A stretch of 64,000 bases of DNA, taken from the NCBI GenBank assembly GCA_903898675.1, contig CAIUGM010000033.1:108550-172549 (forward strand). Direction: 5' to 3'. The notes beneath the pieces are model-generated. The model was not told the origin of the DNA. It worked only from the letters and a program-made list of their open reading frames with translations, and did no database searches. Below are positions 38,192 to 46,128 of the stretch, one piece after another. A program made the position numbers and the translations under genes. The DNA comes from an uncultured Verrucomicrobiota bacterium (GTDB lineage Bacteria > Verrucomicrobiota > Verrucomicrobiia > Opitutales > Opitutaceae). How positions within the stretch are numbered: the first letter of the stretch is position 1; every line of letters starts with the position of its first letter.

Positions 38192-39190
38192 ATGAACGCC
38201 GCTATCTTTACCGGAATCAAGGAACCGCTCGTCATCCAGCAACGGCCCGATCCCGTCGCGGCGCCCGGCCAGGCCGTGGTGCACCTGAAGGCCGCGGCGC
38301 TGAATCACCGCGATCTCTGGATCCAACTGGGGCAATACGCGGGCATCAAGGCCCCGATGATCCTCGGCTCGGACGGTGCCGGCGTGGTTCGGTCGGTCGG
38401 CTCGCCGGACGATGCCGCGTGGATCGGCCGCGAGGTGATCATCAACCCGTCGCTCGACTGGGGCGACAACCCGCGGGCCCAAGGCCCGAAATTCCGGATC
38501 CTCGGCCTGCCGGACCACGGCACTTTCGCGGAGCAGATTGTCATCCCCGTCGCCAATCTCGCCCCGAAGCCGGCGCATCTTTCCTGGACCCAAGCGGCCG
38601 CGCTGCCCCTGACCGGGCTCACGGCCTGGCGGGCGCTGTTCACCCGGGCCCAGCTCACCGGCAACGAACGGGTGCTGATCACGGGCATTGGCGGGGGCGG
38701 GGCGCTCTTTGCGATGCAATTCGCGGTCGCCGCCGGCGCGGAAGTGTGGGTCACCTCGGGCACGCCGGAAAAGATCGTCCGCGCCCAGGCCCTGGGGGCC
38801 AAGGGCGGCGTCAACTATCGCGACGCCGACTGGGTCGCCCAGCTCCAGAAAAGTGCCGGCGGACTCTTCGATGTGATCATCGACAGCGCCGGCGGCGACC
38901 ACTACGCCGGGCTCATCGAGCTGGTCCGGCCGGGCGGGCGGCTGGCCTTTTTCGGCGCCACCACCGGCAATCCCAAGGGCCTGGATCTGCGCAAATGTTT
39001 TTTCCGGCAGATCAGCCTGCTCGGCACTACGATGGGGTCCCCGGCCGATTTCCACGGCATGGTGCAGTTCATCGGGATGCACCGGCTTGTCCCTGTCGTG
39101 GACCGCGTTTTCCCGCTCGCGGCCGCCGAGGCCGCGTTGCGCCACCTGGAGTCGGCCGCGCAATTCGGGAAGATCGTGCTGGCGGGCTGA
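38192..39190 (+). CDS. Zinc-type MDR alcohol dehydrogenase / NADPH:quinone reductase-like
   Basis: A 332-residue medium-chain dehydrogenase/reductase. The GroES-like domain has AAALNHRDLWIQLGQYAGIK and ILGSDGAGVVRSVGS; the Rossmann part has ERVLITGIGGGGALFAMQFA and IDSAGGDHYAGLIELVRPGG. The catalytic and structural zinc Cys sets of true alcohol dehydrogenases are not evident, which favours a quinone-oxidoreductase-like NADPH enzyme. The substrate is unknown. Confidence 0.87.
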   Translation: MNAAIFTGIKEPLVIQQRPDPVAAPGQAVVHLKAAALNHRDLWIQLGQYAGIKAPMILGSDGAGVVRSVGSPDDAAWIGREVIINPSLDWGDNPRAQGPKFRILGLPDHGTFAEQIVIPVANLAPKPAHLSWTQAAALPLTGLTAWRALFTRAQLTGNERVLITGIGGGGALFAMQFAVAAGAEVWVTSGTPEKIVRAQALGAKGGVNYRDADWVAQLQKSAGGLFDVIIDSAGGDHYAGLIELVRPGGRLAFFGATTGNPKGLDLRKCFFRQISLLGTTMGSPADFHGMVQFIGMHRLVPVVDRVFPLAAAEAALRHLESAAQFGKIVLAG

Positions 39191-39205
39191 CCGTTTGAAA
39201 AGTGC

Positions 39206-39332
39206 GTAGCCGCGTTGGAGCGAAGCGACAACGTGGTCGGCCGAGCGGCCGGAACCACGCTTGTTCCGGTTGCCTACGGCCCCGGTCTTGTCGCACCCGC
39301 GGTGCTCGGAACGCAAACTCAAGCGCGGCTAC
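39206..39332. repeat. GTAGCCGCG repeat, second sub-family, reverse copy
   Basis: It begins GTAGCCGCGTTGGAG and ends AAGCGCGGCTAC, so GTAG and CTAC mark the termini and the ends are inverted repeats. Internal blocks (GCGACAACGTGGTC) match the copy at 8636-8709 in reverse orientation. It fills the gap between the convergent MDR and ExoD genes. Confidence 0.75.
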
Positions 39333-39350
39333 AGAAAGACTGAGGGCCGC

Positions 39351-39998
39351 CTACACCTTGGCCCGCAGCCAGGCCCAGCCGTGCTCAATCGCATCCTGGG
39401 CCACGTTGCCGAGCAGGACGAAGTAAAGGATCGTCAGCGTGAACGCCACATAGCCCAGCAGGACAAAAAGCCCGTCGCGCTCCAACAACCCGCAAGCCAG
39501 CAGGAAAATCGCCCAGGCCGGCAGCAGGTTTGAAAACGGAATCGGCAGGGGCAGGAGCAGGACCAACGCGGCCAGCAGGATGACGAGCGCGTGCAACTGA
39601 TTGAGCCGGGCGGTCCCGGTCAGCGCCGCCCACCGCGGACGAAGCACGGACTCAAGGAAGCGCAGCAAGCGGGCGGTCAAGGTTGCCAGCTTGCCGAAGA
39701 ACCCGGCCGGCAGCCTCGCCCGCTGGATCTTCATCGGCAGCCAGGGTCGCTGCCCGAGGGAAAGGCGCAGGGCGATCAGGACGATCGCGAGGCCCAGCGG
39801 GGTCGACAGCCCGACCAGCGGCACGGGTTGGATGAAGGGGAGGGAAAGCAGAATGATCAGCAGCAGGTAGGCCCGGGTGCCCAGGACGTAGATGATCTCG
39901 CGCAACGGCACCGCGCGGTCGCCGGCGCGGGCCTGCAGCTCCGCCAGCTCGACCGACAGCTTGCGGGGCAAACGGGTGGTGGGCGGCAAACCGGTCAT
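39351..39998 (-). CDS. ExoD-like exopolysaccharide synthesis membrane protein
   Basis: A 215-residue protein starting at 39998 (MTGLPPTTRLPRKLSVELAE). The ExoD pattern is present: VPLREIIYVLGTRAYLLLII, LSLPFIQPVPLVGLSTPLGL and a later membrane pair (HALVILLAALVLLLPLPIPF). Four to five membrane helices. ExoD was named in rhizobial exopolysaccharide work, but its biochemistry is not settled. Its ATG overlaps the queE stop by one base (TGATG), suggesting translational coupling. Confidence 0.87.
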   Translation of the reverse strand: MTGLPPTTRLPRKLSVELAELQARAGDRAVPLREIIYVLGTRAYLLLIILLSLPFIQPVPLVGLSTPLGLAIVLIALRLSLGQRPWLPMKIQRARLPAGFFGKLATLTARLLRFLESVLRPRWAALTGTARLNQLHALVILLAALVLLLPLPIPFSNLLPAWAIFLLACGLLERDGLFVLLGYVAFTLTILYFVLLGNVAQDAIEHGWAWLRAKV

Positions 39999-40690
39999 CA
40001 CGTTCCGCGCTTGTTCCCGTAGAGCTCGACGTGCAGGCGCGGTGCATACCGGTAACCGCGCGTCTTGCACAGTTCGCCCAGCCAGCCGGCGCGCGCCCGC
40101 AGCGCCTCCACCGTGGTGCCCTCGGGCATCAGCAGGATCTTGGCGCGGGGAACATCCCGCCCCAGTCCTGCCAGCATGGCTTCGATTTCGTTCACGTCGT
40201 CCGCTTGCGACACCACAAACTTGAGCTGGTACCCATAATTCTCCAGCCACGCCCGGACGACCGCCGGCTGCCAGCGCAGGGCCTCGTGCTTCTTCCGCCA
40301 CGCATCATCCAGCCGGGCATCGGGGGCGGAGTTCTGCAATTTCGGGCTGAGCGAGGCGAGATCGCAGGCGATGCCGTCCGGCGCCAGGGTCGCGGCCGTC
40401 TCGATCGTGATATGGTACGCGAGTTTCTTCAGTTCCGCGGCGAGCTCGCGAATCTCCTTCGCGATCATCGGTTCGCCCCCGGTAAGAACCACATGCCGCG
40501 CCGGATATTTTGCCACCTCGGCCAGGATCGCCGCCACCCCCATGACCGTGCCCTCGGGGTTCCACGACGCGTACGGCGTGTCGCACCAGTTGCATCGCAG
40601 GTTGCAGCCGCTCGTGCGCACGAAGACCGACGGCACGCCGGTCAGCTCGCCCTCGCCCTGGAGCGAATAGAATATCTCTGAAATAAGCAC
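39998..40690 (-). CDS. queE: 7-carboxy-7-deazaguanine synthase QueE
   Basis: A radical-SAM enzyme that makes 7-carboxy-7-deazaguanine in the queuosine/7-deazapurine pathway. 230 residues starting at a GTG (40690): MLISEIFYSLQGEGELTGVP, then the cluster motif CNLRCNWCDTPYASW. The Cys spacing CxxxCxxC is seen as CNLRCNWC. VVLTGGEPMI follows. queC lies 79 nt upstream on the same strand, separated by an inverted repeat. Confidence 0.95.
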   Translation of the reverse strand: MLISEIFYSLQGEGELTGVPSVFVRTSGCNLRCNWCDTPYASWNPEGTVMGVAAILAEVAKYPARHVVLTGGEPMIAKEIRELAAELKKLAYHITIETAATLAPDGIACDLASLSPKLQNSAPDARLDDAWRKKHEALRWQPAVVRAWLENYGYQLKFVVSQADDVNEIEAMLAGLGRDVPRAKILLMPEGTTVEALRARAGWLGELCKTRGYRYAPRLHVELYGNKRGT

Positions 40691-40696
40691 GCGATG

Positions 40697-40773
40697 TTAA
40701 CCACGAAGGCCACGAAGAGCACGAAGCCAAGGCCCCGCACAAACATCGCGTCCTTCGTGACCTTCGTGGTTAA
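40697..40773. repeat. Inverted repeat with 9-nt-periodic arms (CCACGAAGG type)
   Basis: TTAACCACGAAGGCCACGAAG (40697-40717; 21 nt) pairs with 40753-40773 with one mismatch. Each arm is built of 9-nt units NNCACGAAN. It fills the queC-queE gap, and its right end contains the queC stop codon (40770-40772). Confidence 0.85.
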
Positions 40774-41459
40774 ATTGCATTGGGGTTTTCCGGCAGCGGC
40801 GGCGTGGTTTCGTATTTCGTCGGGTCAACCAGCCCCGCCAGCAGAAACGCCTCGCGCCGTTCCACGCAGGTGCCGCACTTGCCGCAGTGCACGGCGCCAC
40901 CCTTGTAGCAGGACCAGGTCCGCGCATGATCGACGCCGAGTCGCGCGCCCGCGGCGGCAATGCCCGCCTTGTCCATGGCAATGAACGGGCGCAACAGCTG
41001 TACGCCGGCATAGGTGCCCAGCCGCATCGCCTCGCCCATGGCGCGCATGAAGTCCTCCCGGCAGTCCGGATAGATCGCGTGATCCCCGCCGTGCGCCGCA
41101 ATCACGAGTCCCTCCGCGCCGGCGCTCTCCGCGAAGCCGCAGGCCGCCGCCAGCATGATGCCGTTGCGGAACGGCACGACGGTACGCTTCATGTTTGCGT
41201 CGGCGTAGTGTCCCTCGGGAATTTCCCCGCCGCTTTGCAGCAGGTCGGAGGCGAACAGCCGCCCGATGAAATCCAGGGGAATGGTCTGGTGCGGCACGCC
41301 GAGCATCCGCGCGTGCTCGACCGCGAGGGGAATCTCGCAGTGGTTGTGCTTGGCCCCGTAGTCGAAGCTGAGCACCGCGGCCACGGCGTGCTCCGCCCGC
41401 GCCCAATAGAGCGCGGTCACCGAGTCCATGCCGCCCGAGCAGAGTACCACGACCTTCAT
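40770..41459 (-). CDS. queC: 7-cyano-7-deazaguanine synthase QueC
   Basis: It converts 7-carboxy-7-deazaguanine to preQ0 with ATP and ammonia. 229 residues starting at 41459 (MKVVVLCSGGMDSVTALYWA). PP-loop motif SGGMDS at 9-14, and a C-terminal zinc site with four Cys (CYKGGAVHCGKCGTC). The frame is open upstream into an inverted repeat, but that part is repeat sequence. The stop codon lies inside the repeat at 40697-40773. Confidence 0.96.
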   Translation of the reverse strand: MKVVVLCSGGMDSVTALYWARAEHAVAAVLSFDYGAKHNHCEIPLAVEHARMLGVPHQTIPLDFIGRLFASDLLQSGGEIPEGHYADANMKRTVVPFRNGIMLAAACGFAESAGAEGLVIAAHGGDHAIYPDCREDFMRAMGEAMRLGTYAGVQLLRPFIAMDKAGIAAAGARLGVDHARTWSCYKGGAVHCGKCGTCVERREAFLLAGLVDPTKYETTPPLPENPNAI

Positions 41460-41469
41460 AGCGGAACAT

Positions 41470-41580
41470 TGGCCACGAAAAACCCGAAAAGCACAAAAAC
41501 AATCACTCCGGCCCGCCGCCACCCCCGACAACCGGTCTGGCCTTCTGCCTTATTGTGTTTTTCGTGTTTCCCGTGGCCCA
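41470..41580. repeat. Inverted repeat with 9-nt-periodic arms (CCACGAAAA type)
   Basis: The left arm from 41470 (GGCCACGAA, AAACCCGAA, AAGCACAAA) is complementary to the right arm ending at 41580 (TGTGTTTTTCGTGTTTCCCG then TGGCCCA), with about four mismatches over 24 nt. It occupies the divergent gap between queC and the GDPD gene, and the right arm contains the GTG used as GDPD start. Confidence 0.75.
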
Positions 41581-42265
41581 GCCCCTGATCATCGCCCATC
41601 GCGGCGCCTCAGCCGAGGCGCCGGAAAACACCCTCGCTGCGTTCCAGCGCGCGCTGGCGCTGAAGGTGGACGGCATCGAACTCGATGTGCAGCTCACCCG
41701 CGACGGCGTGCCAGTGGTGTTCCATGATGCCAGCCTGCATCGCCTGACGGGTGAGACCGGCCGGCTTACCCGCCAGACCTGGCGCGAGCTCTGCGGCCGG
41801 CGGGTCGGCGGGACGGAACGGATTCCCCGGCTGGTCGACGTCCTGCGTCTGACCCGCGGCCGGGCGGTCGTGCAGATCGAACTCAAGGCCGGGGTGTCCG
41901 TTGGTCCGGTCGTCCGGGCGATCAAGGCGGCCCGCGCGATGGAGTGGGTGATTCTCGCCTCGTTTGTGCCAGGTCTGGTCCGCGACGCCCGCCGGCTCGC
42001 GCCGACCGTGCCGCGGATGCTGATTTCTGAGGGAAAACAAACTCCCGCCTCGCTCGCGCGCCAACTGGCCGCCCTCGGCGCGGCTGGACTGAGCGTCAAT
42101 CATCGCGCCGTCACTGGGGCCAGGTGGGTGGCCTGCTTCAAGGCGCGCGGTTACTCGGTCTGGGCCTGGACCGTCAATGATGCCCGGCGCGCCCGGCGGC
42201 TGGCGGGGTGGGGGATTGACGGCCTGCTGGGCGATAATCCCGCCTTGCTGAAGCGCATGGTTTAG
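41573..42265 (+). CDS. Glycerophosphodiester phosphodiesterase
   Basis: It hydrolyses glycerophosphodiesters to glycerol-3-phosphate and an alcohol. About 230 residues, cytosolic. GDPD motifs: IIAHRGASAEAPENTLAAFQ (catalytic His and Arg, first Glu), VDGIELDVQLTRDGVPVVFH (metal Glu and Asp, second His), VQIELKAG (third Glu), then the TIM-barrel tail WAWTVNDARRARRLAGWGID. The start is one of three in-frame GTG codons, all inside the inverted repeat; 41573 is the closest to the conserved part. Confidence 0.9.
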   Translation: MAQPLIIAHRGASAEAPENTLAAFQRALALKVDGIELDVQLTRDGVPVVFHDASLHRLTGETGRLTRQTWRELCGRRVGGTERIPRLVDVLRLTRGRAVVQIELKAGVSVGPVVRAIKAARAMEWVILASFVPGLVRDARRLAPTVPRMLISEGKQTPASLARQLAALGAAGLSVNHRAVTGARWVACFKARGYSVWAWTVNDARRARRLAGWGIDGLLGDNPALLKRMV

Positions 42266-42307
42266 GTTTTTTCTGGGGTCCCTTTCTGTCCGTAGGCGGA
42301 CAATCGC

Positions 42308-43177
42308 ATGCTCCTCTTTTACGACCCTCTCTGCGCTGAATACGGCTCCTCAATGCGGCCGGAACAGCCGTCCCGCGTCATCCGCAGCGCCGCCCACCTG
42401 CAGTCAGCGCATCCCCCCTGGACCTGGCGGCGGCCGCAACCGGCGGAGGAAAACGTCCTGCTCCTGGCCCACACGCCGGCCCTGCTGAAGCGCATCCAGC
42501 TCGCGCCGGACATCGACGACGACACGCCTTATTTCCCCGGCATCTACGATCATGCCCGCCGCGCCGTCGGCGCCGCCCTCGAGGCCAGCGCGGCCGCGCA
42601 GGCCGGACAGGCCGCCTTCGCGCTGATGCGTCCGCCCGGCCATCATTGCACCCGCAGCCAGGCCATGGGGTTTTGCTACCTCAACCAGATCGCCATCGCC
42701 GCCCTGCAGGCGGCGGGTCGCGGCCGCCGCGTGGCGGTATGGGATTTCGACGCGCACCACGGCAACGGCACCGAGGACATCCTGCAAGGCCACCCCGGCG
42801 TCTTTTTCTCCTCCGTCCACCAATATCCGGGCTACCCGGGCACCGGCACGAGTTCGACCGCCAACTGCCGCAATTTCCCCGTCGCCCCGCACACGCCGCG
42901 CCCGGAGCACATGGCGGCCCTGGCGCAGTCGTGGGACGCCGTGCTCGCCTTCCGGCCCGACCTCGTGCTCGTGTCAGCCGGCTTCGACGCCTACGCCCGC
43001 GATCCCATCACGGCCATGACCCTCGAGGCGGCCGATTTCTCCGAGCTCGGCCGCTGGCTGCGCCAAGCCGGTCTGCCCGCCGCCGCGATCCTCGAGGGCG
43101 GCTACAGCCCGGACCTGCCGGTGCTGATTGACGGCTTCCTTTCCGCGTGGGAGAATCAACCCCCTTCATCCGCTTGA
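42308..43177 (+). CDS. Histone deacetylase / acetylpolyamine amidohydrolase family hydrolase
   Basis: A 289-residue zinc hydrolase of the arginase/deacetylase fold. Motifs: ALMRPPGHHCTRSQAMGFCY (His dyad), VWDFDAHHGNGTEDI (zinc ligands Asp and His), SVHQYPGYPGTG, LVSAGFDAYARDPITAMTLE (third zinc ligand Asp) and LEGGYSPDLPVLI. Bacterial members remove acetyl groups from polyamines, acetoin-linked proteins or other amides; the substrate here is not known. It overlaps the start of rnd. Confidence 0.93.
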   Translation: MLLFYDPLCAEYGSSMRPEQPSRVIRSAAHLQSAHPPWTWRRPQPAEENVLLLAHTPALLKRIQLAPDIDDDTPYFPGIYDHARRAVGAALEASAAAQAGQAAFALMRPPGHHCTRSQAMGFCYLNQIAIAALQAAGRGRRVAVWDFDAHHGNGTEDILQGHPGVFFSSVHQYPGYPGTGTSSTANCRNFPVAPHTPRPEHMAALAQSWDAVLAFRPDLVLVSAGFDAYARDPITAMTLEAADFSELGRWLRQAGLPAAAILEGGYSPDLPVLIDGFLSAWENQPPSSA

Positions 43178-44286
43178 ATTCCACCCTTTCCTACCAATTC
43201 ATCGACCAGCCCGCGCAACTGGCCCCGCTGTATGCCGCGCTCGACCGCAGCACCGAGATCGCGCTCGATACCGAGGCGGACAATCTTTTCCGCTACCGCA
43301 CGCGCGTGTGCCTGCTCCAGATCCACGTCGTCGGGGAGATTTACCTGGTCGACCTGCTGGCCGATCTGCCGCTGGACCCGCTGTGGTCGCGCCTCGCCGC
43401 CAAGCCCCTGATCATGCACGGCAGCGACTACGACCTGCGCCTGCTGTGGGAATTCTGCCGGTGGCAGCCGCAGAGCCTCTTCGACACGATGTTCGCCGCC
43501 CAGCTGCTCAACATCCCGCGCTTCGGCCTCGCCGCCCTGCTCGAGCAGAATTTTGGCGTGATTCTCGACAAGGACCACCAGAAGGCCAACTGGTCGCAGC
43601 GCCCGCTCGACCGCGACATGCTCGACTACGCCGCGATGGACGTCTTCCACCTCTTCGAGTTGCGCGACCGCCTGCGCGACCAGCTGGTCCAGCTCGGCCG
43701 GCTCGAGTGGATGGAGCAGAAATGCCGCTGGCAGATCGAGGTGGGCCGCGACGGTTTTTCCGCCCCCGATGAAAACGCCTGGCGCGTCAACGGCTCGGAA
43801 AAATTACGCGGCCGCGGCTTGTCCGTGCTGCATGCCATCTGGCATTGGCGCGAGAGCTGGGCCGAGAAGCTCAACACGCCGCCGTTCAAGGTCACCGGCA
43901 ACGAGCTGCTCGGGCGCATTGCCCGCATCGCCGACGAGGGCCGGCCGATCGAGGAAGTGCTGCACATCCATCTCGGGCGGCGCCACGACCGGCTTTATCC
44001 CAGCCTGGCCGAGGCCGTCCGCCAGGGCTTTGCCACCGACCCGAACACGCTGCCGCGCCGGGAGCGCCGGCGCGATTTCACCCCAATGACCCCGGACGAG
44101 CTGGCGCGCCAGGACCGGATCAAGGCGGACCGCGATCGTCTTGCCCAGGCGCTGAATCTCGATCCCACGCTCATCGCCACGCGGTCCCAGCTCGTGCTGA
44201 TCGCCCGGGAACCGGCCTGCATCGACACCGTGCTACTGCCCTTCCAGGCGCAACTGCTCAAGGCCGAGCCCGCCTGGAAGAGCTGA
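43147..44286 (+). CDS. rnd: Ribonuclease D
   Basis: A 3'-5' exoribonuclease for tRNA 3' trimming. 379 residues if the GTG at 43147 is used; a TTG at 43174, overlapping the stop of the preceding gene as TTGA, would also fit. DEDDy exonuclease motifs: EIALDTEADNLFRYRTRVCL (Exo I Asp/Glu), LIMHGSDYDLRLLWEF (Exo II Asp), DYAAMDVFHLFEL (Exo III Tyr and Asp). One or two HRDC-like helical units follow (LSVLHAIWHWRESWAEKLNT). Confidence 0.93.
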   Translation: MGESTPFIRLNSTLSYQFIDQPAQLAPLYAALDRSTEIALDTEADNLFRYRTRVCLLQIHVVGEIYLVDLLADLPLDPLWSRLAAKPLIMHGSDYDLRLLWEFCRWQPQSLFDTMFAAQLLNIPRFGLAALLEQNFGVILDKDHQKANWSQRPLDRDMLDYAAMDVFHLFELRDRLRDQLVQLGRLEWMEQKCRWQIEVGRDGFSAPDENAWRVNGSEKLRGRGLSVLHAIWHWRESWAEKLNTPPFKVTGNELLGRIARIADEGRPIEEVLHIHLGRRHDRLYPSLAEAVRQGFATDPNTLPRRERRRDFTPMTPDELARQDRIKADRDRLAQALNLDPTLIATRSQLVLIAREPACIDTVLLPFQAQLLKAEPAWKS

Positions 44287-44308
44287 ATCGACTGGTGCAT
44301 CCAATGTT

Positions 44309-44384
44309 TGTCATTCTGAGCCGTGCGAAGAATCCAGTGGAACGCGCACATCCAGCTGGATCCTTCGCTTCGCTCAGGATGACA
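44309..44384. repeat. TGTCATTCTGAG inverted repeat
   Basis: TGTCATTCTGAG (44309-44320) is mirrored by CTCAGGATGACA (44373-44384), with GAAGAATCC and GGATCCTTCGC as inner complementary blocks. This resembles an inverted repeat I know from many unrelated environmental bacterial genomes. It fills most of the rnd-oleC gap. Confidence 0.8.
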
Positions 44385-44397
44385 GCCAGGATTTAAC

Positions 44398-46128
44398 GTG
44401 CCCGAGTCCGCCAACATCGCCCGCCACCTGCCGCTGATGGCGGCGCGCCAGCCGGCGCAGGCCGCGGTGAAGATTCCCCGCGGTCGCACCGCCACCGGGG
44501 CGATTGATTACCTCACCCTCTCCTTTGTCGAACTGGACCAGGAGGTCGATGCCTGGGTCGCGCACCTGCAATCCAAGGGTGTGCGGCGCGGCGACCGCGT
44601 CCTCGTCATGGTCCGGCAGGGCCTGCCGCTGATCGCCGCCGCCTTCGCCCTCTTCAAGCTTGGCGCCGTGCCGGTGATCATCGACCCGGGCATGGGCCGG
44701 AAGAGTTTCCTCGCCTGCGTCGCCCGCTCCCGGCCGCGCGTTCTCCTGGGTATTCCGCTGGCGCAGGTGATGAGCCACGTTTTCCGCGCAGCGTTCAAGA
44801 CCGTCGAAATCCGCGTGTGGGCCAGTGGCTCCGCCACCGCCCGGCTGGGCGGCGGATCTCAAATCGCAAATTTGAAATTTGAAATGGCCGCGAGCGAAGC
44901 CCGCGACCTGGCCGCCGTGCTCTTCACCAGCGGCTCCACCGGCGCGCCCAAGGGCGTGTGCTACGAGCACGGCATGTTTGACGCGCAGGTGCGGCTGGTG
45001 CGCGACACCTACGGGATTGCCCCCGGTGAAGTCGACCTGCCCATGCTGCCGATCTTCGCGTTGTTCAACCCGGCGCTCGGCATGACCACGGTCGTGCCGC
45101 AGCTCGATCCCTCGCGGCCCGCCGCCGTCGATCCGGCGAAGATTGTCCGCGCAATCCTGCAGGAGAAAGTCACCTCCTCCTTCGGCTCGCCCACGCTCTG
45201 GCGGAAGATCTTCGACCACTGCCTCGCGCAAAACCTCACGCTCCCCAGCCTGCGCCGCGTGCTTTGTGCCGGTGCGGCCGTGCCCGCCTCGCTGTGGGCC
45301 GACGCCGCCCGCGTGCTGCCGAACGGAAAATTGCACAGCCCGTATGGCGCCACCGAGGTCCTGCCCGTCGCCACCGTCGTGGCGGACGAAGTGGAGCTCC
45401 GGCCCGAGCTGGGCGCGCTGATCGGCCGCCCGCTCCCGGCGAACCAGGTGAAAATTATCGCCCTCCACGAAGGCCCCATCGCGACTCTCGCCGAAGCCCG
45501 GGAGCTGCCGCCGGGCGAAACCGGCGAGATCATCGTCTGCGGCCCGACGGTCACTAAAGAATATGATGCCCTGCCGGAGGCCACCGCGGCAGCAAAAATC
45601 CAAAGCTCAAGTGCCAAAGGCCAAAATCCAGCCGCCACGGAAAATACGGGATCCATTTTGAAATTCGGCCTGTTGGAACCTGAGATTTCCGCGCCGTCCG
45701 GCGCGGTCTGGCACCGCCTGGGTGACGCCGGCACGCTCGATCAAGCCGGCCGGCTTTGGTTCAGCGGACGCATCGCCGAGCGGGTGGAAACCGCCGCCGG
45801 CATCATGCACACCGAGCCAAGCGAACAGGTTTTTCGCGCCCACCCCGCGGTGGCGCGCTGTGCCCTGATCGGCCTTGGACTCCGCGGCCGGCAGGAACCC
45901 GCGCTGGTCGTGCAACCGAAACCGGGATTTCCCGCGACCGGCACCGCCGGACTGATGCGTGACTTGCGCGACCTGGCGGCCAGCCGGCCCCACACGGCCG
46001 ACATCAAGACGTTTTTCCTGCATCCGTCCTTCCCCGTGGATGTGCGGCACAACGCCAAGATCCACCGGCTCACGCTCACCCAGTGGGCCAGCACCGCCCC
46101 GGCCCACGAGCCGGATCAAACCCCGTGA
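44398..46128 (+). CDS. oleC: OleC-type AMP-dependent beta-lactone synthetase
   Basis: In the OleABCD pathway, OleC uses ATP to turn a 2-alkyl-3-hydroxy acid into a beta-lactone, which OleB decarboxylates to a long-chain olefin. 576 residues with a GTG start at 44398. ANL-superfamily motifs: LFTSGSTGAPKGVCYEHGMF (P-loop), LHSPYGATEVLPVATVV, WHRLGDAGTLDQAGRLWFSG, and a C-terminal Lys in VRHNAKIHRL. The EHGMFDAQVRLVRDTYGI region is OleC-like. Two AT-rich 7-nt-repeat tracts are translated inside it (44856-44883 and 45595-45629). oleD overlaps its stop. No oleA or oleB is in the window. Confidence 0.87.
   Translation: MPESANIARHLPLMAARQPAQAAVKIPRGRTATGAIDYLTLSFVELDQEVDAWVAHLQSKGVRRGDRVLVMVRQGLPLIAAAFALFKLGAVPVIIDPGMGRKSFLACVARSRPRVLLGIPLAQVMSHVFRAAFKTVEIRVWASGSATARLGGGSQIANLKFEMAASEARDLAAVLFTSGSTGAPKGVCYEHGMFDAQVRLVRDTYGIAPGEVDLPMLPIFALFNPALGMTTVVPQLDPSRPAAVDPAKIVRAILQEKVTSSFGSPTLWRKIFDHCLAQNLTLPSLRRVLCAGAAVPASLWADAARVLPNGKLHSPYGATEVLPVATVVADEVELRPELGALIGRPLPANQVKIIALHEGPIATLAEARELPPGETGEIIVCGPTVTKEYDALPEATAAAKIQSSSAKGQNPAATENTGSILKFGLLEPEISAPSGAVWHRLGDAGTLDQAGRLWFSGRIAERVETAAGIMHTEPSEQVFRAHPAVARCALIGLGLRGRQEPALVVQPKPGFPATGTAGLMRDLRDLAASRPHTADIKTFFLHPSFPVDVRHNAKIHRLTLTQWASTAPAHEPDQTP
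44856..44883 (+). repeat. 7-nt tandem repeat inside oleC (ATTTGAA type)
   Basis: Four consecutive 7-nt units: ATCTCAA, ATCGCAA, ATTTGAA, ATTTGAA. They are AT-rich in a GC-rich gene and are translated in frame as SQIANLKFE, between the conserved N-terminal part and the P-loop segment. Confidence 0.8.
45595..45629 (+). repeat. 7-nt tandem repeat inside oleC (AAAATCC type)
   Basis: Five consecutive 7-nt units: AAAATCC, AAAGCTC, AAGTGCC, AAAGGCC, AAAATCC. AT-rich sequence continues to about 45690. The stretch is translated as a polar insert of about 35 residues between EATAAAKI and the conserved VWHRLGD. Confidence 0.8.
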
